This document shows, one piece after another, positions 46,139 to 57,968 of a stretch of 64,000 nucleotides of DNA. Each line of letters opens with the position of its first letter. The stretch's first letter is position 1. The translations under genes were made by a program, and so were the position numbers. The notes beneath the pieces are model-generated. The model had not been told where the DNA came from and made no database searches. It was given only the letters and a program-made list of their open reading frames with translations. Origin of the DNA: Rhodamnia argentea (Eukaryota > Streptophyta > Magnoliopsida > Myrtales > Myrtaceae); NCBI RefSeq assembly GCF_020921035.1, contig NC_063152.1, positions 9,066,001 through 9,130,000 on the forward strand. Reading direction: 5' to 3'.

Positions 46139-48329
46139 TTAAAAGGACGTCTCTTTGAAAGGATGATTGAATATAACTTCAGCATTTCGGGAAGCTCTTC
46201 GATAGCTGAGCACTTCTTGCATCACGCCAAGTAGTTCCGAAAGAACAGGGTCTTGATGGCGCTCTTGTCCATATTGTGAAGGCAATTCAGCCTTGATAAT
46301 TAACTTCTCCAGCACAAGTGCATCCCCAAGAAGAAACTTCATCAAGGCGAGCAGATATTTCGACCGAAAACTATTAGCTTGAAAGCCGATGATCTCAACT
46401 CGTTTGAGATGTTTCGCCAAACATTCAAAGTTCCCCTTCCTTGCACACAAAAAATCTTCTTCATCATAGTTAAAACGATCTTTAGATTCTTCATCAAGCT
46501 CAAACTGCACATGAACCCCCATTTAAGAAACTTGCTTCCCATTAGATGTGGGTCCACGAGGAAAAGAAAATCCATTAGCTCACTAAAATTTCAAACACAC
46601 AACCTTCATTTATCCACAGCAAATGCTAGTTAGTTTTACTTTGTATGGAGTCTTAATCAATTTGAGCTCTTAAACTCGTCCACACAACAAAATATCTTCT
46701 CTTTCTAGGTGCTCATCGCCACCCTATTGGTTCAACGTCCAAACCTACATGGCAGCCAAAGAACCTCCAGTACAACATTGCAGTTACTTTAGAAGTGAAC
46801 TAAAACAGCTTAAAGTTGTCCAGTACAGATGTTGAGTAGACCGACCGAAGTTAGGGGCAATTTTCAATTTCTAAAACGAGTAAGAGTCTGAATTCGATCT
46901 TCTTTATGTGCTTCTGAAGTTTTAACTCACCGTTTAAATATTTGTGCAAAAAAAAAAAGTCGGCACAAGAAGCGAACTGAAAACATCATGGCAGAGGAAC
47001 AAACCTGCAAATTGGTGAAGCCAGCCAGGCGTATGACTAATTTTTCCAGGCATGGTGAACTTCGTAGTAGGTGCACTATCCCAGGAAGGTCCCAACGAGA
47101 GACTGGTGCATTTAGTGTCAAATTCCGACATTTTGACAATGGAGAATGCACTCCTTCCATCTCCCAATAGGACAAAATCTAAGCACAATGAGCAAGCAAA
47201 AGAGAAAATTCTGATCATTGTTTGTTTTCCTGCTTAAGGTGAATAAAGACTAACAAAATCTACGGTCCATCCAAATACTGTATTCCTTGATCCTGTCTCC
47301 CGCGAAGAATTCACAATGATTCCTCTTCAGAGCACGTCTTATAAAGGGTAAAAAATACGGAGCTCGTACCTGCAAACACGAACCACCTGTGGCGAGTGTA
47401 GGAACTCCGCGCAACTTCTCAAGGAGTCCCTTTAAAAGGTCCCGTATCCTCTCCACATGAGACATACTAAAATATAAGATACGAAGATATAAGTTGGCTT
47501 CGACCAAAGAGGATACGTCGTCAAGTCTGAACACGGAGTCGTGTGGCGAGAACCCCGACACCCGCAGTGACAGCAAATGAGGGGCCCAAAGATTCTCCGC
47601 GTTAGAGAACAAGGAGGGAACGAGTAGCAAGTCCTTCACACTCGTTGAATCTATTCTGATGTTCTTCACGCCCTTGCAGGAGTCTAACTCGAGGGACTCT
47701 AAAACAGGACTTCCCCTGAGAATTTTCTGGAGGGAATGATCGCACAACTCTCTATGTCTTATTGACAAGACCTTAAGACAAGGCCACCGAATACTAGTAC
47801 CCAACGAAAAACAGCAGTAAGAGACCTCCAGGCGTACCAGGCAAGTCAGGCGACTCGCGAACCGCGGCAGCGTGTACAAGAACGGCGAAGCAGTCAGCCC
47901 CAGGCAGAGATCCTCCACGCGGCGCGCCATCGCGAAGCGGAGACAGAAGTCGAGCTTGGGCGAGTTGGCTTCGTCGTACACGAAGCCAGTGACGTGGAGC
48001 CTCTTCACCGTGGGGGAGGTGCTCTGGATCAGGACGCTGTTGACGAGGGACAGGAAGTCGAAGGAATAGGTTTCGTGATTGCGAGGCCGGTCTCCGTTGA
48101 AGACGAAGTGGGTGGTGGTGGTCCAAGTGGACTGCCACCGCTTGGAGAGGACGCTGGTCTTGACGACGTCTTGGAGGGGCAGGAACGAGAAGATGTGGTG
48201 GATTACGTCGTTTGGCAAGGCGCCGATGAGATCGCTGGGGCTCAAAGGAGGAGGAGGTTGGCTCCTGCGATTCGGGCTATCGCCAGAGGATTCGCGGTGG
48301 ATGTCGCCGTGCACGGAGGTCTCCGCCAT
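46139..48329 (-). CDS. F-box/LRR/FBD protein, locus FBD-3, intact
   Basis: Three exons, GT/AG bounded, all phase 0: 48329-47370 (960 bp), 47178-47005 (174 bp), 46504-46139 (366 bp); predicted 499 residues. F-box near residues 30-70 (DLIGALPNDVIHHIFSFLPL, VVKTSVLSKRWQSTW), which in this family binds SKP1; LRR-like repeats in the middle (SIRWPCLKVLSIRHRELC, GSPVLESLELDSCKGVKNI, WAPHLLSLRVSG); FBD domain in exon 3 (FECLAKHLKRVEIIGFQA, LVLEKLIIKAELP), stop TAA 46139. The start MAETSVHGD matches FBD-1 (MAETSVHGG) and FBD-4 (MAGANVHGA). An in-frame upstream ATG would add 29 residues but is not shared, and a duplicated CCGCCATGGAATAT puts a second, out-of-frame ATG just upstream. Presumed SCF ubiquitin-ligase substrate adaptor; target unknown. 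The only FBD locus here without a visible lesion. Confidence 0.9.
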
Positions 48330-48796
48330 GGAATATGTATGCGTTCTCGGTCGAGTCCGCCATGGAATATATGCTTTCGAGGCTCTTGACTTTTGCGTTT
48401 TATATTTATATGGCATAATTTTATTTTATTTTTTTGTGTGCGTATTTCTCTCTTTTTCAATATTTATAAGAATTTTTGTTTTGTGACCAAGCGAGTGCTC
48501 AATGGTCAAGTAATTTTCCCACGTGGAATCAGAATACTCCAGAAAATTGTTACGAATATTGATCCAAAGGTAAACAGGAAGAAGCATAATTCTTTCGTCA
48601 TGCTAACGTGGCATTCAATTAAAAGGAAAAAAGTGATAAACCTAGTAATCCTTTTGTAATAAGAATCTATATTATTATCCACGAAATAGTTATTATGGCA
48701 AAAAAAGGGGTACTATTTCAATCTATTATAGGTAACATATCCATCACGTGGTGGTATTTATGTGACGGCCATATTTGCCTAAATAATAAAAAAGAT
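48330..48796. other. Spacer upstream of FBD-3
   Basis: AT-rich 5' flank of FBD-3. Apart from the duplicated ATG context at 48324-48366 nothing specific is seen; a TATA-like TTATATTTATATGG lies near 48399-48412. Confidence 0.45.
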
Positions 48797-49776
48797 AAAT
48801 ACAATCAAAAATCCTAAATTATGCACAATGTGACACGTTTACCCTAAACTTTTTTTGTGACATCAAAAACTCCAAACTATACCCATGGTGACACATTTAC
48901 CCTAAACCTTTTTTTTTTTTTTGTGACACTAAATATCCTGAACTTGTACCATTGTGACATTAATTTTCCAGTTAAAAGCAGCAATTAAAAATATAACGAA
49001 AATTCAAGGTGGCGTTGATATGGCGCCATGCAAGTGTCACATTAGAAAAACGTAAAAAAGAAGAAGGAAAATCTGAAGTTATTATTCATCGTCTTCAACA
49101 TTCGAGTTCCTCAGGCACTTGTCCATCCACTACCCACTTCTATTTGGAGACACCGCTGGAGTGAGATACGATCGATGCGATGATTCCTGGCACTTTCCAA
49201 AATCATTTCTGATTGTTGATTTGGTGTTTTAGGTGCCTGTGAACGATGAGCTCATTTGGGACAATGGGACCGCATTCCTTGAGCCCTGCATTGATTGCAT
49301 CACCGATACTGTTGGAAAGTTTGGGATTTGTTTGTTCTATGGGATGGACGTTTTTCATGATGGATGCCTAATTGTCAAAATCCTGCTTTAAGATTAAATT
49401 TGGAATAGATCTTAGCCTGAGCAAGGCCGAGAAAAAGGAAAGGATTGTGTGGCTTAGCTCAGTATTAAATTGTGATTTACAGTATGAAGCATTGGCTTGG
49501 CTTTGTGGAGGTTTGAATTTCTCCTGCAATTTGGCTTCAACAAGGGCCAGCCCGACCTCCTCCAATTCAGGCCCTCCTTGGATTCACATTATACTTTTAA
49601 CTGGAAGGTAAATGTGTCACAATGGTATAAGTCCGGGGTTTCTAGCGTCACAATGAAAAATCTAGAGTCAATGTCTCACAATGGATATAGTTTAGGATTT
49701 TTGACGTCCACAAAAAAAAAAAAACAGAGTAAATGTGTCGCGGTATGCATAGTTTAAGGTTTTTGACGGTATTTTT
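48797..49776. mobile_element. Foldback element carrying a captured host-gene fragment
   Basis: Inverted arms at about 48797-48975 and 49605-49776. Left termini read AAATACAATCAAAAATCC; the complement of the right end reads AAATACCGTCAAAAACC, and both continue into the GTGACACnTTTACCC subunits typical of this family. The 630-bp interior is non-repetitive and contains an intron-split gene fragment (next entry). A 9-bp match AAAAAAGAT lies near both ends but the sequence is low-complexity, so it is weak evidence for a target duplication. Confidence 0.7.
49233..49535 (+). pseudogene. NDUFB8: Captured fragment of mitochondrial complex I subunit NDUFB8/ASHI-like gene
   Basis: Exon a, 49233-49318, after a good acceptor (GTGTTTTAG): VPVNDELIWDNGTAF, then EPCIDCITDTVGK. 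Intron 49319-49482 (GTTTGGG...TTTACAG). Exon b, from 49483: YEALAWLCGGL, then similarity is lost. From memory of the plant family these two blocks are consecutive in the intact protein (a matrix-facing accessory subunit of NADH dehydrogenase). Because an intron is retained, it was copied from genomic DNA, not from mRNA. The exon-a donor is slightly out of phase with exon b, so it is already eroding. It is enclosed by the arms of a foldback element. Confidence 0.65.
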
Positions 49777-49814
49777 TCTTTAAAAAAAAAGATTAAAGAT
49801 ACTAAAAAGAGAGG

Positions 49815-50398
49815 GGTGATTACCACGAAAAATAACAAACTGGTACATCAGTATAAATTTACCCAAAATTTTTTTTTACCACAAAAAATCTCAAACTGGT
49901 ACACATATAAGAAATTTATCCTAAATTTTTTTTGGACCACTAAAAACCCTAAATGGGTACACATTTGATAAATTTACCTCAAATTGGTACACCTATGACA
50001 AGTTTATCATCCATTAATTTTTATTAAATTTCATCATCAAATTGCCTAGTTGGATGACACGTGATAATTGCCGAATGTACACGTTTGGGATTTTTATCCT
50101 ATGTTTATCGGATATGTATCAATTTGGGGCATTTCGTGATATTAACTCAATTAATGGAAACTAACAGAGGGTAAATTCGATACAATTGTACTAGTTTGGA
50201 GTTTTTTGTGGTTGAAAAAATTAATTTGGGATATATTTATCATGGGTGTACCAATTTCGAGTTTATTGTAATAAAAAAAATAATTTGGATAAATTTGTCA
50301 CGGGTGTACTTGTATGGGATTTTTTATTACCATAAAAATTATTTAGGGTAAACTTGTTACATATGTGCCGGTTTAGGATTTTTTGTACGTTTAACTCA
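49815..50398. mobile_element. Foldback element with possible 9-bp target duplication (MULE-like)
   Basis: Left arm 49815-50035 (units ACCACnAAAAATCTCAAACTGGTACACAT...AAATTTACCC), central 120 bp, right arm about 50160-50398 in reverse orientation, ending ...TTTAACTCA. Flanked by AAAGAGAGG at 49806-49814 and again at 50399-50407. A 9-bp duplication is characteristic of Mutator-like elements. No coding capacity, hence non-autonomous. Related to, but a different subfamily from, the neighbouring GTGACAC foldbacks. Confidence 0.65.
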
Positions 50399-50734
50399 AA
50401 AGAGAGGTAGTTGCCCTCTCCATACAATTATCATAGGAAGATCTCTTCATAATTTATTTAAAATTGCTATTTCTTGTCAATTTTTAAATTAAATTATTCT
50501 TGGAATTTTCCTCTAATGATTTTTTAGCACTTTTTAATAGTTATATCTTCGATGAAACGAAAAATAGCTATATAAAAAAGGGGTGAATATCTTCAATCTT
50601 TTAGTTGCTGTCTTTTAGTGGAGAATGAGACATTTTTGAAAAATATTTTTCAGCAAATCCTTTTTTAGGAAAATAACAATATTTTTCGATGTTTGGCTAA
50701 AACCCGAAAATAAATGTTACTATAGAAAAATAAT

Positions 50735-51330
50735 CAAAAAAGTCAGAAACCTATTGTAATCGTGCCAATTCAACCATTTAGCCTGTCAATGCTGACATAT
50801 ACACTTTTTAATAATAATTTTTCTTTTCAATTTTTTTATTTTATCTTTATCTTTTCTTTTTTTTCTCTTTCAGTTTGTTTTTTTCTTGCCACCGGTCGGC
50901 GAGGGTTGTCCTAGCACGCCGGCCACCGGGCAAGCCCATCACAGCCACTAGCGAGGCCATGGCCGCCTTCGACCTCGGTTGATGAGGCCCTAGCAAGGTT
51001 GGCCTCGCCCATATCCGGGCTAGGCGGCCTTGTCCGCAACCATGCGTCCCGATAGCTTGGGTTAGAGAGGCGTGCTCGCGAGCAAGGCAACCGTGCCCAC
51101 ACCCGCGATGGCCTCACCCAATGGTCGGTGAGGAGAAAGAAAAAATAGAAAGAGAAAGAAGAGAAAAAATTAAAAATTAAAAAATTAAAATATTATTAAA
51201 AATTATCCACATAAGTGTAGGATGGCCCAATAAATCGAAACAAATCCAAGAGGATTAGTACTCAATTGACGGAAAAAAATTTTAGGATTAAATAGACACA
51301 ATCGTTATAGATTTAAGACTTCTTTTATAA
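50735..51330. repeat. Inverted-repeat element with GC-rich core
   Basis: AT-rich ends in inverted orientation (left AGAAACCTATTGTAATCGTG; complement of the right end ATCTATAACGATTGTGTC...) surround a GC-rich core (50885-51125) full of GGCCTCGCC/GGCGAGG words. The contrast with its surroundings is sharp. Non-coding dispersed repeat; family not named. Confidence 0.55.
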
Positions 51331-51561
51331 TTCCGCCCGTTAAAATGTTTTCCAGGTTTGGTACGGTTGATTTCCTAAGAGAAAATAGCCGCAAATTTTG
51401 AATTTTTAATTATTTTTTCCTTTTCTTTTGTTTCCTACTTCCACGGTTGGTGCTGGTTGCTCACGAGATCAATGCTTTACATTTGCACCATTACTCTCGA
51501 GAGTAGATCGTAAAAAACAGGAAAAATGAGGAGGGAGAAAAAAAGGCAGCGAAGGGCAATG

Positions 51562-52398
<837 letters not shown>

Positions 52399-52853
52399 AA
52401 AAGACTAGGGAAAACACCATAAAAAACCCTAAACTATACCACTGTGACACATTTATCTTAAACATTTTCTTGTGATACCAAAAATCCTAAACTTATACCC
52501 ATATGATACATTTATCCCAAATATTTTTTTTTATGACACAAAAAATCCCAAACTTATACTAATGTGACATATTTATCCCAAAATTATCTTTTTGTCACAC
52601 AAAAAAATCCCAAACTTATAGGCATGTGACTCATTTACCATAAATTTTGAGGTAAATGTGTCAAAGGAATACCGATTTGATATTTTTAGTATCACAAAAG
52701 AAGTTTGGAGTAATGTGTCGCACTAGTATAAGCTCGGGTTAAATGTATCACATGGATAAAAGTTTGAGGGTTTTTTGTCCCAAAAAAAATTTAGGGTAAA
52801 TGTGTCACAATTGGTGTAATTTAGGATTTTTCATAGCTTTTCCCTAGTCTTTT
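52399..52853. repeat. Foldback element, GTGACAC family
   Basis: Perfectly inverted outer ends (AAGACTAGGGAAAA at about 52401 and its complement TTTTCCCTAGTCTT ending 52853). Inside them lie about four subunits in one direction and three in the other, meeting at AAATTTTGAGGTAAAT (about 52640-52655). It ends only 27 bp before the acceptor of an FBD exon 2 (52881), i.e. it lies in the former intron 1 of FBD-6. Confidence 0.8.
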
Positions 52854-52880
52854 CTTGTGTTACTTGCTCAATGTGCTTAG

Positions 52881-53918
52881 ATTCTGTTCCTATGGGAGAT
52901 GGAAGGAGTGACATCTCCATTGTCAAAATTTCAGAATCTGACACTAGTCTCAAAAGTTAGTCAATGGGCCCTTCCTGAGATAGCACACCCACTACAAAGT
53001 TCAGAGTGTCTGGAAAAATTAGTCATACACTTGGCTGGTTGAACCAACTTGCAGGTTTGTTCCTTCTTATGATATTTTCATTTCGCTTATTGTGCTGACT
53101 TTTATTTCGCACACATGTTTAAACAGTGAGTTAAAACATTATAAGCACATAAAGATGATCAAATTCAAACTCTTACTTGCTTTAGCAATTGAAAATCGCC
53201 GGTAACTTCGGTCAGTCTACTCAACATCTGTGGAAGGCAACTTTAAGCTATTTTAGTTCATGACTTAAAGTAACGGCAGTGCTGTACTAGAGGCTCTTTT
53301 GCTGCCATGTAGGTTTGGATCAACTAATAGGTTAGCAACGAGCACCTATAAAAAGAAGATTTTATGTTGTGTGGACGAGTTTAAGTGCTCAAATTGATTA
53401 AGACTCCATATAAAGCAAAACTAACTAGCATCTGTGGAGGACAAATGGAGATTATTTGTTTGAAATTTTTGTGAACCGATGAATTTTTCTTTTCCTCGTG
53501 GACCCACATCTAACGTGAAGTAAGTTTCTTAAATGCGGCACTCATGTGCAGTTTGAGCTTGATGAAGAATTGAAATGAGTTTTTTAACTTTGACGAAGAC
53601 ATTTTTCTGTGCTCAAGGAATGGTGACTTTGAATGTTTGGCGAAATATCTCAAGAGAGTTGGGATCATCAGATTTAGAGTTCATCATTTTCGGTTGAAAC
53701 ATCTACTCGCCCTGATCAAGCTTCTTCTTGGGGATGCACTTGTGCTGGAGAAGTTGATCATCAAGGCTGCTTTGTGCGCACAGCATGGACAAGAACATCT
53801 TCAAGCTGCTGTTGCTATGGAACTTCTTGCTGTCAGCCAAAATGTGCTCAGCTATCGAAGAGCTTCCAAAACTGCTGAAGTTATCTTCAACGTACCTTTT
53901 AAAAAGGTGTCCCTCTAA
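52881..53918 (+). pseudogene. F-box/FBD locus FBD-6 (plus strand), exons 2 and 3 only
   Basis: Exon 2, 52881-53054 (174 bp, same length as in the paralogues): ILFLWEMEGVTSPLSKFQNL, then SSECLEKLVIHLAG, a TGA, and TNLQ before the donor CAG/GTTTG. Exon 3, 53552-53918: FELDEELK, then an early frame break, with the FBD domain recovered at FECLAKYLKRVGIIRFRVHH, LVLEKLIIKAALCAQHG and a stop after PFKKVSL. Exon 1 is absent upstream, replaced by a foldback element. It is the only FBD locus with exons 2-3 on the plus strand, so the cluster contains an inversion or inverted duplication. Confidence 0.82.
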
Positions 53919-54354
53919 AAGCATATGAAAACGGGGGATTCCCATTAATCTTATGGCAAGAGGGTGTATTGCTATGGGCACTACACTGCTCATTAGTAAA
54001 GTTACATGAACCAGGATAGTATTTGCTAGCAGAACTGGATCATAAGTTCGACTTCTTGAAAACCAAAACACAATTTATTATCTTGCATTAAGATTTGAAA
54101 TAACTTTAGATTCTTCAATCTAAAGTAGCTGGTACTTCATTACAATAATCGAAGATTTTACCAATTAGATTCAACGCAATTTGGAACATAACTTGCTTTC
54201 ACTTTAGCCCAATTTGGGTCTAAGATTTGTTCCATTAAATATTCGTTAAGCCGAATCAAGCCGCATTATATTTGGCCGGCGTAGAACCTTCTTTTGTTGT
54301 TTCTTATTTCAAAGGTCTTCGTCAAATGAAGCAAACTTATCGTTCAATGGTCCG

Positions 54355-54975
54355 AAATTCACTGGACAACATATATTCTAAAATCGATCCGTTTCTTTAG
54401 CTGCTTGGTCACCATCCGAATGCAAAACCTCCAACCTTTCAAGCCCTTTCGGCAGCATAATTCCCAAGAACCTTGGGAATGTATCCATGGCCAAAGGGGC
54501 TTCCCACGGTGTGATCCAAAGCAAACTCTGCGGCGAACGATCGAATTGCGCGGCAGGAAGGCCACTTTCTCCTTCTTCTCCCCTTCCTCTGAAATGAAGT
54601 GAGGAATCCTGGCATTTTCATTAGCGCCTTTACCGAAAGGCCTAGTCTGTAACATCTCCTCCTCTTGCGCATCGAAGACATTATCAAGACCCAGGTCCTC
54701 TACAAACAGTGGCGGTTCACTTGGACTACCGCCATTGACCTCCTTTTTCTCCAATGGCTATGTAGATGTTACTTCATGATAATTTTCAAATTGGTATGAT
54801 TTGGTATATTTGTCTTAAATTAATTATATTTATTTTCCAAAAAATTCCGAACCAGCACCCTAATTTACAAATTGATAAGAGATAATCGCCTGGGGACGAT
54901 TGTGTATATTATTTCATTGGGGACATGCAAACTCAAATGCAGTGTATTTTTTATTGGTATCTTCTAAGCTATGAG
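54355..54975. repeat. Left arm of a large inverted duplication (with F-box remnant)
   Basis: Matches, in reverse orientation, the region 56040-56580. Shared words include ACAAATTGATAAGAGATAATC (in parts), ATGCAGTGTAT, GGTATCTT and, on the outer side, TTCGATGC-AAGAGG, GGTAAAG-CACTAATGAAA. The arm contains an F-box remnant (54590-54770) plus AT-rich sequence. The arms have diverged considerably, so the event is old. Confidence 0.65.
54590..54770 (+). pseudogene. F-box domain remnant (FBD-type exon 1 start)
   Basis: On the plus strand the reading LISAFTERPSL, stop, HLLLLRIEDIIKTQVL, YKQWRFTWTTAIDL aligns with the F-box of FBD-4 (LIGALPDDVICCIFSFLLLE, VVKTSVLSKRWRSTWTTTNHL). Heavily decayed. A mirror copy lies on the minus strand at about 56285-56400. 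Confidence 0.6.
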
Positions 54976-55405
54976 TGTAAATGCAGTGTATATAAAATCC
55001 TAAACTATATCCATTGTGACACATTAACTCTAAAAATTTTATGTCACATAAAAAACTCTTGAATTTTTATTCATATGATACATTTACCCCAAACTTATAT
55101 CAGTGTGTCGTATTTACCCTAAACTTTTTTTGTGACATTAAAAACCCTAAACTTGTATCCGCGTGACATATTTATCTTAAAATTTAGGGTAATGAGTCAC
55201 CCGCCTACAAGTTTGGGGTTTTTGTATCACAAAAAAATAATTTGGGATAAATGTGTCACATTGGTATAAGGTTGAAATTTTTTGTGTCATAAAAAAAATA
55301 TGTCACACGGATACAAGTTTGGGGTTTTCGGTATTGTAAAAAAATGTTTATGGTAAATGTGTCACAGTGGGCATAATTTAGGATTTTTGGTGGTTTTTTT
55401 TCAAT
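54976..55405. repeat. Foldback element, GTGACAC family, inside the inverted duplication
   Basis: Subunits (AAAATCCTAAACTATATCCATTGTGACACATT...) run forward to about 55185 and backward from there to 55405, meeting at AAAATTTAGGGTAATGAGTCAC. It sits in the spacer between the two arms 54355-54975 and 56040-56580. Confidence 0.75.
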
Positions 55406-55411
55406 TAAAAA

Positions 55412-55796
55412 TTAGGGGTGAACATTTCCCGATCCGGTCCGGTCCCACCTTGGAACCGAGAACCGGACTGGGAGGACGGGTTCTTAGGTGGTCCAATCAT
55501 TGGACCACATTTCCTTAATTGTGTCGTATTGTCGCTAAACCTGAAAATCGCACTAAGCATCACAAACATCTTAGATTTCGGTTTAGGTTTACATTTAGAT
55601 TTTTTCTTTTAAAAAAAGGTTGTTCGGTCTGATCTGCACCGTCCGGTTTCTCCATGGAACTGGAAATTGCACCGACCTTAACCGGTTCCAATTATATGGA
55701 ACCAAAAACTGGACGAGAACCCGCGAGAGCCGTACCTAACTGGCCAATTCAGTCCGATCCGGGTGATTCCGATCGGTCCATTATCCTCAACCCTTT
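55412..55796. repeat. Short inverted-repeat element (hAT-like MITE?)
   Basis: Begins TAGGGGTGAACAT...GATCCGGTCC; the complement of its other end reads AAGGGTTGAGGATAATGGACCGATCGG. GC-richer inside than its surroundings, non-coding. The end sequence recalls hAT-type MITEs but no clear 8-bp target duplication is seen. Confidence 0.45.
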
Positions 55797-56039
55797 TAAA
55801 AACTATCCATAGTCATCCGGTGGGTAGCCCGCAATAATTTGCGTTGTAAATCGTAACGGTACAAAACAATGATTCCTAATTTCAATTGATGTTCGCAACT
55901 TTAAGTAAATGTTATTTTGGGATGCCCACTTTTAGACAAATGTTCTTTTGGGATTTCACGGCGCCTTTGGGCATTCTTTATAATTTTTCTCTTTCCTATA
56001 CCGTATAAAAAGACTACCGATTTCATACATTCATTGCCC

Positions 56040-56580
56040 GCAAGATACCAATCAAATATACACTGCATGTGAATTTATATGTGTACATCCAAATAACATA
56101 AACAGTCATCCTCGGATGATTATCTCTTATCAATTTGTAAATAAATAAAGCCTACTAAAAAACAAAGAAAATTAATTTGAGGTAAATGTGAAATGGGGTG
56201 CCGGTTTGGAATTTTTCGCGAAATAAAAAATTAATGAGGTAAATGTATCATGGCATATCAATTTGAAATTTATCATGGCATTAACTCTTGCCAATGTATT
56301 CGATGCACAAGAGGGAGAAGATGTCGTGGATCAGGTTGTTTGGTAAAGACACTAATGAAACTGTCGAGGTTCCTCACTTTATTTGAAAGGAGTAGAAGGA
56401 GAAAATTGGCTTCGTTCTGTGCAAATTGATTGTCTGCCAAAGAATTTGTCGTGGATCCGATTGTGGACAAAGCTCTCGGCCACAGATATCATTCCAGGGC
56501 TTCTTTGAATTCCGCCACACGAAGGGCCTTTAAAGTTGAAGGCTTTTTTTTTCAGATGGTGAGCAAGCAACTAAAGGACC
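56040..56580. repeat. Right arm of the large inverted duplication (minus-strand F-box remnant)
   Basis: Reverse-oriented counterpart of 54355-54975. 56040-56288 matches the inner AT-rich part, 56285-56400 the F-box remnant and 56400-56580 the outer part ending in ATGGTGAGCAAGCAACTAAAG. The outer part also resembles the end of the unknown fragment at 35700-35870. Confidence 0.65.
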
Positions 56581-56624
56581 ATTGTACGATAAGTTTGTTT
56601 CATTTGATGAAGACCTTTGCAATA

Positions 56625-56790
56625 AAAAGCAAAAGAAGAAGGAGAAGGAGGAGGAGGAGGAGGAGGAGGAGGAGGAGAAGAAGAAGAAGGAGCAGAAGAA
56701 GAAGAAGAAGAAGAAGGAGAAGAAGAAGAAGAAGAAGAAGAGGAGGAGGAGCAGGAGGAGGAGCAGGAGGAGGAGCAGAAGTAGTAGTAG
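56625..56790. repeat. GAA/GAG purine microsatellite
   Basis: About 160 bp of nearly pure purine on the plus strand, mixing GAG, GAA and GCA triplets, then a short GTA run. Long Glu/Lys, Arg or Ser/Leu frames here are artefacts. Such tracts can form triplex DNA. Confidence 0.95.
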
Positions 56791-57205
56791 TAGTTTTTAT
56801 ACCTTGTAGAAACGTATAATGGTTCAAGGGTCCCTCTATTTGAGCAAGAGAGTAGGGGCAAACATTATGCAGCTCGATTCGGCTTAATGAATGTCGAATA
56901 GAACAAATTTGTATTACCATTATTTGACCCCAATTGTATGCAAGTGGAAGCAATTTATGTTTCGAATCGAACCGAAACTAATTGGTAAAACCTTTGATTC
57001 TTTTAATGTGCTCTTTGTTGCTGATTCTTTGAACTTCCAAATTCACACAAACACAGCACATCTCAAACAATATATTAGTATTCTCATAGAGAAAATGTAC
57101 CTCATAGGTACATAATTATACATAGTAAAAATTCCAGCTGAACTAGATTATAAAATCTAAGCTATTTCAAAATTTGATGATGGATAATAAAAATTGAAAA
57201 ATGTT

Positions 57206-57530
57206 CCAGGGATTGATCTCGCGCATTGTTTTGATTTTCAAAAAGCTGAACCGAAATTAGCCACAAAAATGGTTTTGTTAAATATTCGAGTTTTTCAACC
57301 CAAAAAAAAAAAAAAATTCAAGGTCATCTTATTTTGGGCAACAAAGTACTTCAAAGTTTTCTTCAAAATCAAATTATAAAACATGTACCATGGTTTGATC
57401 TCGCAGTTTGCTTTGATTTTCAAAAAGCTCAACTGAAACTAACCACAAAAATGTTTATATTCAAATTTTGAGTTTATCTTCTTTTGGGCAGCAAAGTACT
57501 TCAAAGTTATCTTCGAAATCAAATTGCAAA
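57206..57530. repeat. Direct duplication of a ~180-bp segment
   Basis: Two neighbouring copies (about 57209-57375 and 57392-57530) share GATCTCGC, TTTGATTTTCAAAAAGCT, CCACAAAAATG and GGGCA-CAAAGTACTTCAAAG. Related single copies lie near 30890 and 62205, so this is a dispersed flank of the duplicated district. Confidence 0.7.
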
Positions 57531-57968
57531 GATGTCTTTGCCACATTAATATTTCCAAAATGTATAACCTTAATCTTCCAAGAGTGCACATAAATGATAC
57601 ACCCCTCATTTTTCTATTTTGCTTGAAAAAGAAGAGAAAAATGAGAAATATCTTATCCAAAACACCCTTTCATATGTCCATTATCTAAAACACTACTATT
57701 AAAATCTTTCCTCAAGAGCTTCATATTTACAACTAAACTAAGCTAAACTTGAAAGAAGTGTAACTTAGGTACATGTTTACTGTCAAAAGAGAGTGAATAA
57801 GAATGAGCAGTGTAAGGCTCCTTCAAGTTTAGAAACCCCCCGACCAAAAAACAAAAAAGAAAGTTTAGAAATCCGAATCTTCATATGCTTTTAAAGGGAC
57901 CCCTATTTACAAGGAAATTTAAAGATAACTTCAGCATTTTGGGAAGCTCTGCGATAGCTGAGCACATT

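Noticed and set aside
47794-48486. Open frames on the plus strand and in other frames opposite FBD-3 exon 1 (similar ones opposite FBD-1 and FBD-4)
   Set aside because: Shadow frames of the GC-rich F-box exon; the sense frame has the F-box and conserved splice sites.
56430-56953. Poly-Arg, poly-Glu and poly-Ser/Leu reading frames
   Set aside because: Artefacts of the GAA/GAG purine tract.
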